This document shows, in pieces, positions 43,884 to 53,161 of a stretch of 64,000 nt of DNA. How positions within the stretch are numbered: position 1 is the first letter of the stretch; each line of letters opens with the position of its first letter. The DNA comes from VXLM01 sp034421575 (GTDB lineage: Bacteria; Chloroflexota; Dehalococcoidia; Lucifugimonadales; VXLM01). The stretch is from contig DAOUKG010000060.1 of assembly GCA_034421575.1 (NCBI GenBank), positions 90,803 through 154,802 of the forward strand. Direction: 5' to 3'. Below the pieces are notes generated by a model that did no database searches, had not been told where the DNA came from, and saw only the letters and a list, made by a program, of their open reading frames with translations. A program made the translations under genes and the position numbers.

Positions 43884-45038
43884 ATGAGCAGTGTCGATAT
43901 CGTGCGAACTCAACAGCAGACTGAGCCGAAGTCATCGGAAGGCGAGAACCCCGATTATCTCTCCCGTCAGATCGTCACATACATCGGGAACAAGCGGTCG
44001 CTTCTTGGACGCATCGGTCAGGTCGTCCAGGACGTCAAGCGTCGCTTGGGGAAGGATCGCCTACAGGTCTTCGACGTTTTCAGCGGATCGGGGATTGTCT
44101 CGCGGTACCTCAAGGCCCACGCCTCCTCACTTATCAGCAACGACATTGAGGACTACGCGGCCGTCGTCGGACGGTGTTTCCTGAGGAACCGGAGCACGGT
44201 CGACCTGCAGGCGCTTACCGAGATCGCGGACGAACTGAATCGTCGCGTCGAGATCGAGCAGCTTCCGACAGGATTCATCGAAGAGCTGTACGCGCCAAGA
44301 GACGAGAAGTACATCACCAGGGAGGACCGTGTCTTCTACACGCGGGACAACGCCCGGCGGCTTGATGGCTATCGCCGGATGATAGACGATGTGCCGGAGG
44401 ATATGCAGGGACTCCTACTCGGCCCGCTGCTGAGCAGGGCGTCGATTCATTCAAATACCGCCGGGGTCTTCAAGGGCTTCTACAAGAACCGCGAGACAAA
44501 GATCGGACAGTTCGGCGGCACCGGTTCTGACGCCCTCGTTCGCATCATGGGCAAGATCGTCCTGGAGCCTCCCGTTTTGAGCCGGTTCGAGTGCGACTAC
44601 GAGGTGCTGCAGCAGGACGCCAACGGCGCGGCGAGGCGGGTGGGGGACCTTGATCTTGCATACATCGACCCGCCGTATAACCAGCACCCGTATGGTTCGA
44701 ACTACTTCATGCTCAATCTTCTCGTGCGGTACAAGAGGCCGGAGAGGATCAGCCGCGTTTCCGGGATCCCCGCCGAGTGGCGGCGTTCCGGATACAACGT
44801 GCGGACGAAGTCGCTCCCGCTAATGCGGGATTTGCTACACAACATCGACGCGCGTTTCATTCTCGTGTCATTCAACAATGAGGGGTTCATTACGACTCGC
44901 GAGATGCGCGCTCTTCTAGAGGAGATCGGCGCCGTCGAGGTCCTGGAGACGCCCTACAACGCCTTTCGGGGCAGTCGCAACTTCAACAACCGGCCAATTC
45001 ACGTCACGGAGCAGCTGTTCTTGGTAGAGAAGGACTAA
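43884..45038 (+). CDS. D12-class adenine-specific DNA methyltransferase
   Basis: A 384-residue N6-adenine methylase of the Dam/D12 class. Motifs are IGNKRSLL (residues 35-42), the SAM-binding FDVFSGSG (63-70) and the catalytic DPPY (262-265). Dam-like enzymes methylate short palindromes. No cognate restriction gene is intact beside it; a decayed fragment lies directly downstream. It could be a solitary regulatory methylase or the remnant of a restriction system. Divergent from higBA. Confidence 0.88.
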   Translation: MSSVDIVRTQQQTEPKSSEGENPDYLSRQIVTYIGNKRSLLGRIGQVVQDVKRRLGKDRLQVFDVFSGSGIVSRYLKAHASSLISNDIEDYAAVVGRCFLRNRSTVDLQALTEIADELNRRVEIEQLPTGFIEELYAPRDEKYITREDRVFYTRDNARRLDGYRRMIDDVPEDMQGLLLGPLLSRASIHSNTAGVFKGFYKNRETKIGQFGGTGSDALVRIMGKIVLEPPVLSRFECDYEVLQQDANGAARRVGDLDLAYIDPPYNQHPYGSNYFMLNLLVRYKRPERISRVSGIPAEWRRSGYNVRTKSLPLMRDLLHNIDARFILVSFNNEGFITTREMRALLEEIGAVEVLETPYNAFRGSRNFNNRPIHVTEQLFLVEKD

Positions 45039-45354
45039 AACGAGATGGCACGTTAGGCCCAACTACGCCAACTACGGGCAAACACCGTTATCAATGCAAT
45101 CTCGAATCAACAGGAGACTGCAATCATCCAGGCTCTCGATCGAGTAGGCTGTTGATGAGATGTTCACGGTAATGAAGGATATCGCAGAAAGATCCATTTT
45201 GTACTACTTTTCAAAGTACCGTGAAGACCACTTTCGCTCTTCAGTCTAATGAGAAGTCAAACAGGCCCCGCGCGCGGGGCGTAACGCTGTTCAGGGTGAA
45301 CGGGTGGCCTGGGGATTTATCCAACAGGTTTGGGACCGCGAGGAGGGACCACCG
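45039..45354. other. 316-bp region with gene remnant and partial repeat B
   Basis: Holds the frameshifted fragment (45060-45249) and a truncated repeat-B copy (about 45264-45301, CCCCGCGCGCGGGG then CGTAACGCTGTTCAGGGTGAACG in part), which runs up to the Nudix gene region. Confidence 0.45.
45060..45249 (+). pseudogene. Decayed gene fragment with a frameshift
   Basis: One frame reads NTVINAISNQQETAIIQALD up to a TGA at 45153; the continuation seems to pass to another frame as MFTVMKDIAERSILYYFSKY to TAA 45247. Together the two parts look like the C-terminal end of one helical protein interrupted by a shift. No start codon or family recognised. Lies 20 bases after the adenine methylase. Confidence 0.3.
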
Positions 45355-45819
45355 ATGAATGACCATCGCGAGATGTTTGTCGTGAACACCCAATGCGCCG
45401 TCATACGTGACGACCGAATCCTCATGATCGTAAGGGGCGAGGGAGTCCGGCACGCTCCCGGCGTCCTTGCGTTCCCCGGAGGCAAGGTCGAGATCGAGGA
45501 CGGTCCCTCCGACATCCTTGAGACCACTGTTTGCCGTGAAGTCCTCGAAGAGACGGGTATCACCGTTTCGTCTGAGTTGGAATACGTACGGAGCGTATCC
45601 TTCTCCATGAACGACGGCACTCCGGTGGTGGACGTGTTATTCATGGGAGAATACTGCCAGGGGGAACCTCAGATCACAGATCCCGACGAAGTCGCAGAAA
45701 TCTTATGGATGACGGCGGACGAGATTCTCGCTACCGACGAAATACGACCTTGGCTCAAGGATGCGATCAAGCTATTACAGTCCTTCAGACGACGGCGGAC
45801 TCGCCCCCATCAAAGTTGA
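45355..45819 (+). CDS. Nudix hydrolase
   Basis: A 154-residue Nudix protein. The Nudix box runs from FPGGKVE to REVLEETGI with a few extra residues between GGKVE and the REVLEE core, so it departs from the strict spacing. Family members hydrolyse nucleoside diphosphates linked to X; a MutT/ADP-ribose type is likely but not resolvable. ATG 45355 follows GGAGGG. Its last 35 bases overlap the 3' end of the convergent SDR gene. Confidence 0.83.
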   Translation: MNDHREMFVVNTQCAVIRDDRILMIVRGEGVRHAPGVLAFPGGKVEIEDGPSDILETTVCREVLEETGITVSSELEYVRSVSFSMNDGTPVVDVLFMGEYCQGEPQITDPDEVAEILWMTADEILATDEIRPWLKDAIKLLQSFRRRRTRPHQS

Positions 45820-46576
45820 TCGCCGTCCCTGTGATGAAGCTCGCCCGCTCAGAGGCGAGGAACGTGATGAGGTCTGCAACCTCCTCGGCAGTGCCGATCC
45901 GCCCTAATGGAATGCCTACCCCCTGCTGCGCGTAGAACTCTTCCTCTGTCAGGTCTGTTCCCTGCGCCTGCAACTCCTCCCACTCGCGCCGGAATTGTCC
46001 GCTTTTCGCGAGTCCGATGCAGACCGTGTTGACCAGTATGCCGTGAGGGGCAAACTCCTTCGACATCGTCTTGGTCAGCGCGATGCCCGCCGCGCGGGAC
46101 ACCGTCGTCGGTACGGTCGCCGCTTCCGGGTGCTTCCCCCAGATGCTCGTCACGTTGATGATACGCCCACCGCCCGCTTCGATCATGTGAGGTATCGCCA
46201 GACGCGAGCACCTCAGCGCTCCGAACAGCTTGGTATCGAGATCGCCCTGCCAGATGGCGTCGTCCATTTCCAGCAGCGGCCCTGCCGCCGACCCGCCCGC
46301 GTTGTTCACAAGGATGTCGAGCCGACCGAACCGGCGCAGGGTCTCATCGAAGAACCGTTCGAGTTGACCTTGGTTCCGCACGTCTGCGGGTACGGCCAGG
46401 ACCTCGCCACCCGTCAGGCCGCGAATGTCGTCCGCCGCGCGTTCCAGACGCTCCGGGTTTCGGGCGCAGATGGCGACCTTGACACCCTCATTTCCCATGG
46501 CTATGGCGGTCGCCTTGCCTATGCCGTCGCTGCCGCCTGTAATCAGCGCGACCTTGCCTGATAGTCCCAGTTCCAC
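45785..46576 (-). CDS. SDR-family protein with altered catalytic residues
   Basis: A 263-residue short-chain dehydrogenase fold: cofactor loop TGGSDGIGKATA, NNAGG, Ser144 in INVTSIWGK. At the YxxxK position the sequence reads Thr157-TVS-Arg161, so both the catalytic Tyr and Lys are replaced. It ends GTAINFDGGESAVV as in active SDRs. It starts 3 bases after glcF, hence last gene of the glycolate oxidase operon. It may bind NAD(P) without normal chemistry, or use another residue. Some FabG-like subgroups show such changes. Confidence 0.83.
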   Translation of the reverse strand: MELGLSGKVALITGGSDGIGKATAIAMGNEGVKVAICARNPERLERAADDIRGLTGGEVLAVPADVRNQGQLERFFDETLRRFGRLDILVNNAGGSAAGPLLEMDDAIWQGDLDTKLFGALRCSRLAIPHMIEAGGGRIINVTSIWGKHPEAATVPTTVSRAAGIALTKTMSKEFAPHGILVNTVCIGLAKSGQFRREWEELQAQGTDLTEEEFYAQQGVGIPLGRIGTAEEVADLITFLASERASFITGTAINFDGGESAVV

Positions 46577-46579
46577 AGT

Positions 46580-47899
46580 TCAACTGTCCTCCCGGCGGTA
46601 TGCCTCATCGAGCAGGTCGGTGACGTACGCGACCTCGACCGGTGGGCCGTACCGCTGAACGCCGAATTGCAGTTGGAGTACGCAGCCCGGATTCGCCGTT
46701 GCCAGCACGTCGGCGTTTGTCTTGCCGACGTTCTTCATCTTCGAGTCGAGGACGCGAAGGGAAAACTCCCTCTCCGTGATGGTGTATGTCCCGCCCGCGC
46801 CGCAGCACACGTCGGAACGCTCCATCTCTACGAGTTCCACGCCGGGTATCGAGGTCAGGATCGTCCTCGGCGCGTCGGTGACTCTCTGCGCGTTGGCGAG
46901 GTGGCACGAGTCCTGGTAGGTCACGCGCTTTTCTACCCTTCCCATCGGAGGCGCGAAGGGAAGATCGACGAGGAACTCGTGGATGTCCTTGACTATCGCG
47001 CTGAATCTCGTGGCACGCTCGGCGTAGTCGGGGTCGTTTTCGAGCAGATGGCCGTACTCCTTCATCCTCGCTCCGCAGCCGGCGGAGGCGACGATGACAG
47101 CGTGGACGCCTCGCACTCCAAAGGCGTCGATGTTCTTCCGGGCAAGCTCTCTCGCCCGGTCGAGGTCGCCGACGTGACTGTGAATCGCGCCGCAGCATCC
47201 CTGGCCCTGGGTGACCTCCACCTCGCAGCCGTTGCGGGTGAGGACACGCACCGCGGCGTCCATCTCCGGCCCGTGCATCAGGGGCATCACGCATCCCGAC
47301 AGTATGGCCACTCTTGCCCGCAGTTCCCCTATTGCCGGAACGACCTGCCCCCGCGCCCGGAAACGCTGCTTGGACACCGTCGGCGAGGACATCTCCAACT
47401 CCGCAAGTGCGGGGGCCAGCGTCGCGAGTATCTTTGTCTTTCGCACCGCCGATTGGAGGCCGATCGATTGGTACACTCGCAACAGGCTTGCCACCACTTC
47501 GAGACGGCCCTGCTTGGGTATGATCGAGTTCAGGACGAAGTTCCCCACCACGCGGGCGAGAAACCCTTTCTTCCGTCGCCGCTCGACCTCGCTCATCGTC
47601 GCTTCGATGAGGTTGCCGTAGGGAACGCCCGACGGACACGCCACCTCGCACGCTCGACACTGGATGCACAGGTCCCAGTGGCGGTACACGTCGGGAGTGA
47701 TGCCAATGCGCCCCTCGTTCACTGCCTTCATGAGGGCGATGCGGCCCCTCGGCGACTCGGTTTCCAGCCCCGTTTCGAGATAAGTCGGACAGGCCTGCAG
47801 ACAGAAACCGCAGTGGACGCACTTGTACATGTCCGCCTCACGCGGCCCGTCCGGCGAGGAGAAACCTGGATGCGCGACCTTCGGCTCTGTATATGCCAT
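46580..47899 (-). CDS. glcF: Glycolate oxidase iron-sulfur subunit
   Basis: A 439-residue protein with two ferredoxin-type [4Fe-4S] sites (Cys27, 30, 33, 37 in CVHCGFCLQACP; Cys78, 81, 84, 88 in CIQCRACEVACP) and two CCG domains (GCCGAIHSHVG and CCGAGGTYTI). Passes electrons from GlcD to the respiratory chain. ATG 47899 is chosen because it overlaps the glcE stop by one base (TAATG); the open frame starts earlier inside glcE. Confidence 0.92.
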   Translation of the reverse strand: MAYTEPKVAHPGFSSPDGPREADMYKCVHCGFCLQACPTYLETGLETESPRGRIALMKAVNEGRIGITPDVYRHWDLCIQCRACEVACPSGVPYGNLIEATMSEVERRRKKGFLARVVGNFVLNSIIPKQGRLEVVASLLRVYQSIGLQSAVRKTKILATLAPALAELEMSSPTVSKQRFRARGQVVPAIGELRARVAILSGCVMPLMHGPEMDAAVRVLTRNGCEVEVTQGQGCCGAIHSHVGDLDRARELARKNIDAFGVRGVHAVIVASAGCGARMKEYGHLLENDPDYAERATRFSAIVKDIHEFLVDLPFAPPMGRVEKRVTYQDSCHLANAQRVTDAPRTILTSIPGVELVEMERSDVCCGAGGTYTITEREFSLRVLDSKMKNVGKTNADVLATANPGCVLQLQFGVQRYGPPVEVAYVTDLLDEAYRREDS

Positions 47900-49251
47900 T
47901 AGATGCCGCCCATGAATCGCCCGGGATTGAGCATCCGGTCGGGGTCGTACTGTCGCTTGAGATTCCGCATCGTGTCGATGATGGAGGTCGTTTCGCCCCA
48001 CACGTCGAGAGGTTCCTTGATGGGAGTAGGGGCGTGGGTTATGACCGCCGTCCCGCCGATGCTGCGAACGGCCTGTATGGTGCTGGATATCGTGGAGCTC
48101 ACGTGCTCAGTGGAGTACTCACCCTCGACGTTGAGCCAGTGGATATCAACGACGCCCTGCGCTGTCTGGGTTGTAGCCCTCCACGTGAGGGACGGCGAGT
48201 CCTGCATGGACTGAATGATACGCGGGATGTCCGAAGGAAGGACGGTAGCCCTGATTCCGGCGACGGGCGCAGTCTCTTCGGTCCACCCGATGTCACCGAT
48301 CCGTCTCCACATTAACACCGCGTCATCGCCGTCGATCACCGCTGAATGGACTGCGCCAAATCGTTTGCAGATAGAAGCAACGTCGTCGGTCTGACGCCGA
48401 ACGCTCCTTGCCCGTCCTCCGACTCGGACCATGAGGGAAAGTCGTCCTTCACCTACGCCCCCTCCTGCAATTGGCTGCTGTCCGTGCAGCGTCGATATGG
48501 CAAGAGGGACGAGACTGCTCCCATACACCGCGAGTGCGGCGTCGAGACAGCTCTCGTCCGAGTCGAATGTCGCCATCACGGTCGCCTGTCGTGCCGGGAG
48601 CGGGGTCAGCTTGAACGACACCTCCGCGATGATGCCGAGCGTGCCCAGCGCCCCTATGTGCATTCGCGCCATGTCGTAGCCGCTGACGTTCTTGACGACC
48701 TGCCCGCCGGTCTTGGTGATCGTGCCGTCCGCCATCACGGTCCTCATGCCGATGACGATATCGCGGGGACTCCAGTTCTGCCACGTCATCGGGCCGCTCC
48801 ATCCTACTGCCAGCGTCCCGCCGATGGTGGCGCGATCGGGCAGGGGAGGATCGATTGCCAGGAACTGCCCGTGTTCTGCTAGGATTTCCTGCAGCCGTGA
48901 GACGGTGATGCCCGCTTCGACGGTCGCCGTCAGGTCGGCGGCGTTATGGGCCATCACCTGGTCGACCCCGGTCATGTCGATTGCGATGTCGAGGGATTCT
49001 GACACGTTCCCGAGGCCTGTTCGCGTTCTCCCACCCAATGGCGAGACTGACAGGCCGTGCTCGCTCGCGACCGTCATCACCTCCGAAATCCCCTGCGGCG
49101 AGACGGGGCGCGCAACTACACTCGGCGTCGTTCCCTCAACCGAATAGTCGCTGGTTGAATCTCCGGTCACGGAGTCGATTGACAAAGACCGGAGCGAGGA
49201 AACGACAACTTCAAGCCGGGTGGAACTCGCGGACACGGGGTCGCTGCTCAT
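47899..49251 (-). CDS. glcE: Glycolate oxidase FAD-binding subunit
   Basis: A 450-residue FAD-linked protein of the PCMH type with GGRTRTGLG and the ATIGGTLAVGWSGP flavin-binding block, plus a TGGQVVKNVSGYDMARMHIG segment. It is the second flavin subunit that pairs with GlcD in GlcDEF. Overlaps glcD by four bases and glcF by one, so the three are translationally coupled. Confidence 0.88.
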   Translation of the reverse strand: MSSDPVSASSTRLEVVVSSLRSLSIDSVTGDSTSDYSVEGTTPSVVARPVSPQGISEVMTVASEHGLSVSPLGGRTRTGLGNVSESLDIAIDMTGVDQVMAHNAADLTATVEAGITVSRLQEILAEHGQFLAIDPPLPDRATIGGTLAVGWSGPMTWQNWSPRDIVIGMRTVMADGTITKTGGQVVKNVSGYDMARMHIGALGTLGIIAEVSFKLTPLPARQATVMATFDSDESCLDAALAVYGSSLVPLAISTLHGQQPIAGGGVGEGRLSLMVRVGGRARSVRRQTDDVASICKRFGAVHSAVIDGDDAVLMWRRIGDIGWTEETAPVAGIRATVLPSDIPRIIQSMQDSPSLTWRATTQTAQGVVDIHWLNVEGEYSTEHVSSTISSTIQAVRSIGGTAVITHAPTPIKEPLDVWGETTSIIDTMRNLKRQYDPDRMLNPGRFMGGI

Positions 49252-50690
49252 ACGTAGGCGTTGGCCGCCGTCTTGGCGAAGCCGGACGCGGGATGGCGCG
49301 TTCCGTGGGACGCGCCCGTGGGGAATATCTTGCCGGGGTTGAACATTTCCTCCGACCCGAAGGCGGGTTTGAGACCGGCCATGGCGTCCATGTCCTCCTG
49401 CGAGAACATGAGCGGCATGTATTCCTGCTTCTCCATGCCGATTCCGTGTTCACCGGACAGGACGCCGCCCGCGTCGAGACAGACCTCCAGTATCTTGCCG
49501 CCCGCCTCCAGCGCTCTGTCGGTGTCTCCCGGCTTGCGCTCATCGAAGAGAATGAGGGGATGGAGGTTTCCGTCCCCTGCATGGAGCAGATTGGCAATCG
49601 GCAGACCCGACTCTTCGGCCACCTTCTCCACCTCGCCAAGCACCTCCATCAGCTTCGTGCGCGGGACCGTGCCGTCAACGAGGTAGTAGTTCGGCGCGAG
49701 CCAGCCAAGCGCCCCGATGACCCCTTTTCGAGCGGCCCACAGCTTCTCCCGCTCTTCGCTGCTCGTCGCCGTCAGGATCTCCATCGGCTCGTACGTCCGG
49801 CAGACGTTCGCGATCTCCTCCGCCTCTTCCTCGACCTCTTCGCGGAGGCCGTCCACCTCGACGAGCAACACGGCTCCCGCCTCCTCCGGGTACCCGGCGT
49901 TCATGGACGCCTCGGCGGCACGAATGCACATCGCGTCCATCATCTCGATTGCGGCCGGGACGATCCCTGCTCCTATGATGCCCGACACGGCGGAGCTTGC
50001 GTCCTCCACCGTCTTGAACACCGCAAGCAGCGTCTTCACCGCCTCGGGCGCTTTCAACAGACGGACGACCACCTTCGTCACGATGCCGAGCGTGCCCTCC
50101 GAACCGGTCATGATGCCGCGCAGGTCGTAGCCCGGGGTCTCGCGCGTCTTCCCGCCGTACCAGTGCACCGAGCCGTCGGCGAGCACGACTTCCATGCCGA
50201 GAACGTGATTGGTCGTCACGCCGTATGCGAGGCAGTGCGGCCCTCCGGAATTCTCCGCGACGTTGCCGCCGATGGTGCACACCTTCTGGCTCGAAGGGTC
50301 GGGCGCGTAGTACAGGCCGTACTTGCTGGCCGCGGCCGTGAGGTCGATGTTGACCACACCCGGCTCCACGACGGCCAGCCGGTTGACCTCGTCGATCTCC
50401 AGGATGCTCGTCATGCGCGTGAGCGCCACGACGATGCCGCCATGCTCCGCAATCGCCCCGCCGCTCAGGCCGGTTCCCGCTCCCCGTGCCACCACGGGAA
50501 CACCGTGCGCTTCCGCCGTTTTCACGACCCCGGAAACCTCTTCCGTCGTCCGAGGCAGGACGACGACCGTCGGCAGCGCACGGTCGACCGAGCCGTCGTA
50601 CTCGAAGACGATCAGGTCCTCGGCCTTGTGCACTACGTTCGCCTCGCCGACGACCGCGACGAGATCGTTGATGAGTTCAGAGTTGCTCAT
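49248..50690 (-). CDS. glcD: Glycolate oxidase subunit GlcD (FAD-linked oxidase)
   Basis: Catalytic flavoprotein of about 480 residues: PCMH FAD domain with RGAGTGLSGGAI and CTIGGNVAENSGGPHCLAYG (in part), then the FAD-oxidase C-terminal domain with the NLLHAGDGNLHPLILFD motif and SGEHGIGMEKQEYM. Oxidises glycolate (or D-lactate, the common alternative) to the keto acid. It is the first gene of the operon and starts 14 bases after a -10 box, leaving almost no leader. Its promoter is nearly identical to that of the gene at 51515-53161. Confidence 0.92.
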   Translation of the reverse strand: MSNSELINDLVAVVGEANVVHKAEDLIVFEYDGSVDRALPTVVVLPRTTEEVSGVVKTAEAHGVPVVARGAGTGLSGGAIAEHGGIVVALTRMTSILEIDEVNRLAVVEPGVVNIDLTAAASKYGLYYAPDPSSQKVCTIGGNVAENSGGPHCLAYGVTTNHVLGMEVVLADGSVHWYGGKTRETPGYDLRGIMTGSEGTLGIVTKVVVRLLKAPEAVKTLLAVFKTVEDASSAVSGIIGAGIVPAAIEMMDAMCIRAAEASMNAGYPEEAGAVLLVEVDGLREEVEEEAEEIANVCRTYEPMEILTATSSEEREKLWAARKGVIGALGWLAPNYYLVDGTVPRTKLMEVLGEVEKVAEESGLPIANLLHAGDGNLHPLILFDERKPGDTDRALEAGGKILEVCLDAGGVLSGEHGIGMEKQEYMPLMFSQEDMDAMAGLKPAFGSEEMFNPGKIFPTGASHGTRHPASGFAKTAANAYV

Positions 50691-50733
50691 GGGTCTCAGT
50701 CCCCATGATAGTGAATTGGGGGAATCGCTTCAA
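50688..50733 (-). promoter_or_regulatory. glcD promoter/start cassette (copy 1)
   Basis: Minus strand: TTGAAG (50728-50733), 17-base spacer, TATCAT (50705-50710), then 14 bases to the glcD ATG. The whole 46-bp unit including the start codon is 40/46 identical to 53159-53204. Confidence 0.65.
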
Positions 50734-50760
50734 TGCAGAGCAGGATATCTTTCCAACGTC

Positions 50761-50791
50761 CGTTCGTGCTGAGCCTGTCGAAGTATGAACG
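50761..50791. repeat. Repeat-A hairpin
   Basis: CGTTCGTGCT / AGTATGAACG around the loop GAGCCTGTCGA; all ten pairs form if two G-T wobbles are allowed. Followed by a partial reverse copy (50798-50821). Confidence 0.65.
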
Positions 50792-50889
50792 GGCGATCCT
50801 TCGACAAGCTTTCATGTAGCTGCTCAGGACGAGGGTGATTCACCACAGAGGACGCAGAGATCGCAGAGTGGGGAGAAAGAGGGGCTTGG

Positions 50890-50941
50890 AGCAGTTACTG
50901 ACACGATGCACGGCCCCCGATGTGGGGCGTAACGCTGCTCA
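50890..50941. repeat. Repeat-B element
   Basis: Runs from GCAGTTACTGACAC through CACGGCCCCC to GGGGCGTAACGCTGCTCAG. Matching copies: 63817-63866 (reverse), 41791-41874 (interrupted) and about 45264-45301 (partial). Contains an internal CCCC/GGGG stem. Confidence 0.6.
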
Positions 50942-50969
50942 GAGCGGGGTCCCTCTCTTTGCACCTCAC

Positions 50970-51416
50970 CTAACTCTGTGAGCCGTCGCCTCCCGCATTC
51001 CACATGCGTTTCCCAACGATGAATGCCAGGACGGTGAGCAGCGAGTCCACGAGCGGGAAGTAGACGAGGTGCGAGGTAACCGCCGCATCACTTGTCTCGC
51101 TGTCGGGGTTCAGCGTCCAGAACCACTCCCAGTAGAACAGCATGGCGAGGACGATGCCACCGTAGAACACGAAGCTACCCCGGACGTGGTCGAGCGTGCT
51201 TGCGCCCTCTTCGCCCGCGCTGTCCAGCATGCGCTTCTGCATGAATCCCACGACCAGGATGATGAGCACCGCGACGGCCATGAACCAGTTCAGTATCTTC
51301 CACGTGGGATAGTCAGGCGATCCGTCGTGGTACAGCGGAGTGGCGATGAGGTTAAGAAACACCGCCAGCCCGACGATGACGAGATATGCCGCTACGATCT
51401 TTGTGACCAACTGCAT
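50970..51416 (-). CDS. Hypothetical membrane protein, four predicted segments
   Basis: A 148-residue protein with hydrophobic stretches at the N-terminus (IVAAYLVIVGLAVFLNLIAT), near residue 45 (WFMAVAVLIILVVGFM), near 85 (FYGGIVLAMLFYWEWFW) and near 125 (PLVDSLLTVLAFIVG). No conserved motif recognised. AGGAGG lies about 6 bases upstream of the ATG on the minus strand. It stands alone between repeat DNA and the carbohydrate-enzyme-like genes. Confidence 0.6.
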   Translation of the reverse strand: MQLVTKIVAAYLVIVGLAVFLNLIATPLYHDGSPDYPTWKILNWFMAVAVLIILVVGFMQKRMLDSAGEEGASTLDHVRGSFVFYGGIVLAMLFYWEWFWTLNPDSETSDAAVTSHLVYFPLVDSLLTVLAFIVGKRMWNAGGDGSQS

Positions 51417-51514
51417 GGCATTTGACCTCCTAAGGGCTGAGTAGTGGACCGAAATGTACTGATACGCAGTCGCAAGCTATCACGCGCCCCAAAGTGCGTC
51501 AACCGGCGGGAGTT

Positions 51515-53161
51515 CTACGTGCTCATGCTCCTGTTGACGTGGACTTCCAGTTTCTCGACCAGGACTTCGCCGCGCGCCTCCGTGTCACCGTGCGTTAGCC
51601 GTACGGCCAGGAGGTTCTCGCCCACGGCAAGCTGTGCAGGGAGCGCCTCGAACACCAGCCACCCATCGTCTACCGTCGAGGTCTCGAGGAGGGCGTTGTT
51701 CAGGCGCAATTCCACATGGTCCTCGATTCCGAGGGCTGGAGGGCTGTTTTCGAGCCTGCCGTCCTCGTGTCCGATGGTTGCCACGAGGACGCGCTGCAAG
51801 CGTTCGCCATCAGGAAGGTTGGCGGCGGAATCGTCCGAGAGGAGCAGTCGGACCGTGACCTCCGCATCGGGTGGCGTCTGCTCGCCGACGTAGATCTGCA
51901 GGAAGGTGTCAGCCCGCCCGTCCGGGTCGAGCTCGGCGGGCAGGGGAGCGAACATGTTCGTGTTGAAGTACATCCATCTCGGCGTCGACCAGTCCTCCGG
52001 GTTGGGGACGACGAATGGTCCGTGACCGCCACCGCGCCTCTGCGCGACGAAGACCTTGCTCCGTTGATTCATGGCGTCGATGTCGGCAAGCTCGCGGTAA
52101 AACTGGCGGTGCGTCGGCCATCCTGTCCACGTGTCCCGCATTCCGTACTTTTCGAGGGTATCCGACCTCGCGTAGGCGAAGTTGAAGGTCTGCAGGCCGT
52201 CTGCCCCTTGGTGGAGCCAGTTGGCCATGACTCCCCGGAAGACCTCGATTGGCGGGAACCGGTAACCGTCCGTCGAGTGGTGGTCGTCAAGCACAGGGTA
52301 GAGCTTGATCCGGGTGCCCTCTGTGGTCCGCCTGAACGCCGCGATGTCCACGTCGAACGACCGGCACCCCAGCGTGAAGATATCCACCAGTTCCTCTCGC
52401 GCCCACGTCTCCACGTCCAGTCCGTCCATGTGGCAGCCTGCGAGATTCTCCGGCACGCGGGCGGCCAGGAGGTAGGGTCGTCCACGCCTCTCTCCCTCCC
52501 TGAGCAGCATCGATCTGACCGACCGCATGAAGTCGGTCAGCGCGTCTCGGTTCTCCCACTGTTGGCCGGGCGGAAGGACGGGAGACACCCGCGCGAAGTC
52601 TATCTCCATGCCGTCGTAGTCGTACTGCCCGGCGATCTCTTCGAGGATGCTCAGTTTGTAGTCGCGGACTCCCTTTACGGAAAAATTCCAGTAGCCGTTC
52701 AGACGCTGGCCGGTGGCGTCTCCAATGGTCTTGTTCCACGTGTGGATGAGCCAGTCGGGGTGCTCCTCTTTCATGGGCAGCCGTGGAACGCGCCCCGACA
52801 CGTCGTTGTCCGAGCCGTTGATGCGGTAGGTGAAGAACGTCTCCAGTCCCCGGCGGCGCGTCTCATCCAAGAGCGTTTGGACGGGATCGAAGCCCGTCTC
52901 TTCCCACTCGCCGTAGGGAGGAGCCTCGATGAAGGGGAGAATCTTGCTGGGCCAGTAGGCCTCGTTGCCCTCGGTGAAATTCCACCACACGCTGTCGATG
53001 CGCGTCCGTGGGTCGTCGATGAACTCGAAGAGGACGGCCTTCATGTGCTCGATGTTGATGCTGGGCAGTTGCATCATCGAGGGGAAGACGTCGAAGTTCA
53101 CGACGACGCGGCGATCACGCTCGATGGCCGCAACATGGTCAGGGGAAAGTCGGGTGCTCAT
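51515..53161 (-). CDS. Putative TIM-barrel glycoside hydrolase-like protein
   Basis: A 548-residue protein. Residues ~20-400 look like a (beta/alpha)8 barrel of the GHL/alpha-amylase-like type: VVNFDVFPSM, DSVWWNFTEGNEAYWP and the strand-end motif YDYDGMEIDFAR (Asp183, Glu186, Asp188) where such enzymes carry catalytic acids. The C-terminal ~120 residues form a beta-sandwich-like domain (LRLNNALLETSTVDDGWLVF). No signal peptide. It is divergent from the next gene; their promoters are back to back, so they are probably expressed together. Not assignable to a numbered family by eye. Confidence 0.6.
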   Translation of the reverse strand: MSTRLSPDHVAAIERDRRVVVNFDVFPSMMQLPSINIEHMKAVLFEFIDDPRTRIDSVWWNFTEGNEAYWPSKILPFIEAPPYGEWEETGFDPVQTLLDETRRRGLETFFTYRINGSDNDVSGRVPRLPMKEEHPDWLIHTWNKTIGDATGQRLNGYWNFSVKGVRDYKLSILEEIAGQYDYDGMEIDFARVSPVLPPGQQWENRDALTDFMRSVRSMLLREGERRGRPYLLAARVPENLAGCHMDGLDVETWAREELVDIFTLGCRSFDVDIAAFRRTTEGTRIKLYPVLDDHHSTDGYRFPPIEVFRGVMANWLHQGADGLQTFNFAYARSDTLEKYGMRDTWTGWPTHRQFYRELADIDAMNQRSKVFVAQRRGGGHGPFVVPNPEDWSTPRWMYFNTNMFAPLPAELDPDGRADTFLQIYVGEQTPPDAEVTVRLLLSDDSAANLPDGERLQRVLVATIGHEDGRLENSPPALGIEDHVELRLNNALLETSTVDDGWLVFEALPAQLAVGENLLAVRLTHGDTEARGEVLVEKLEVHVNRSMST

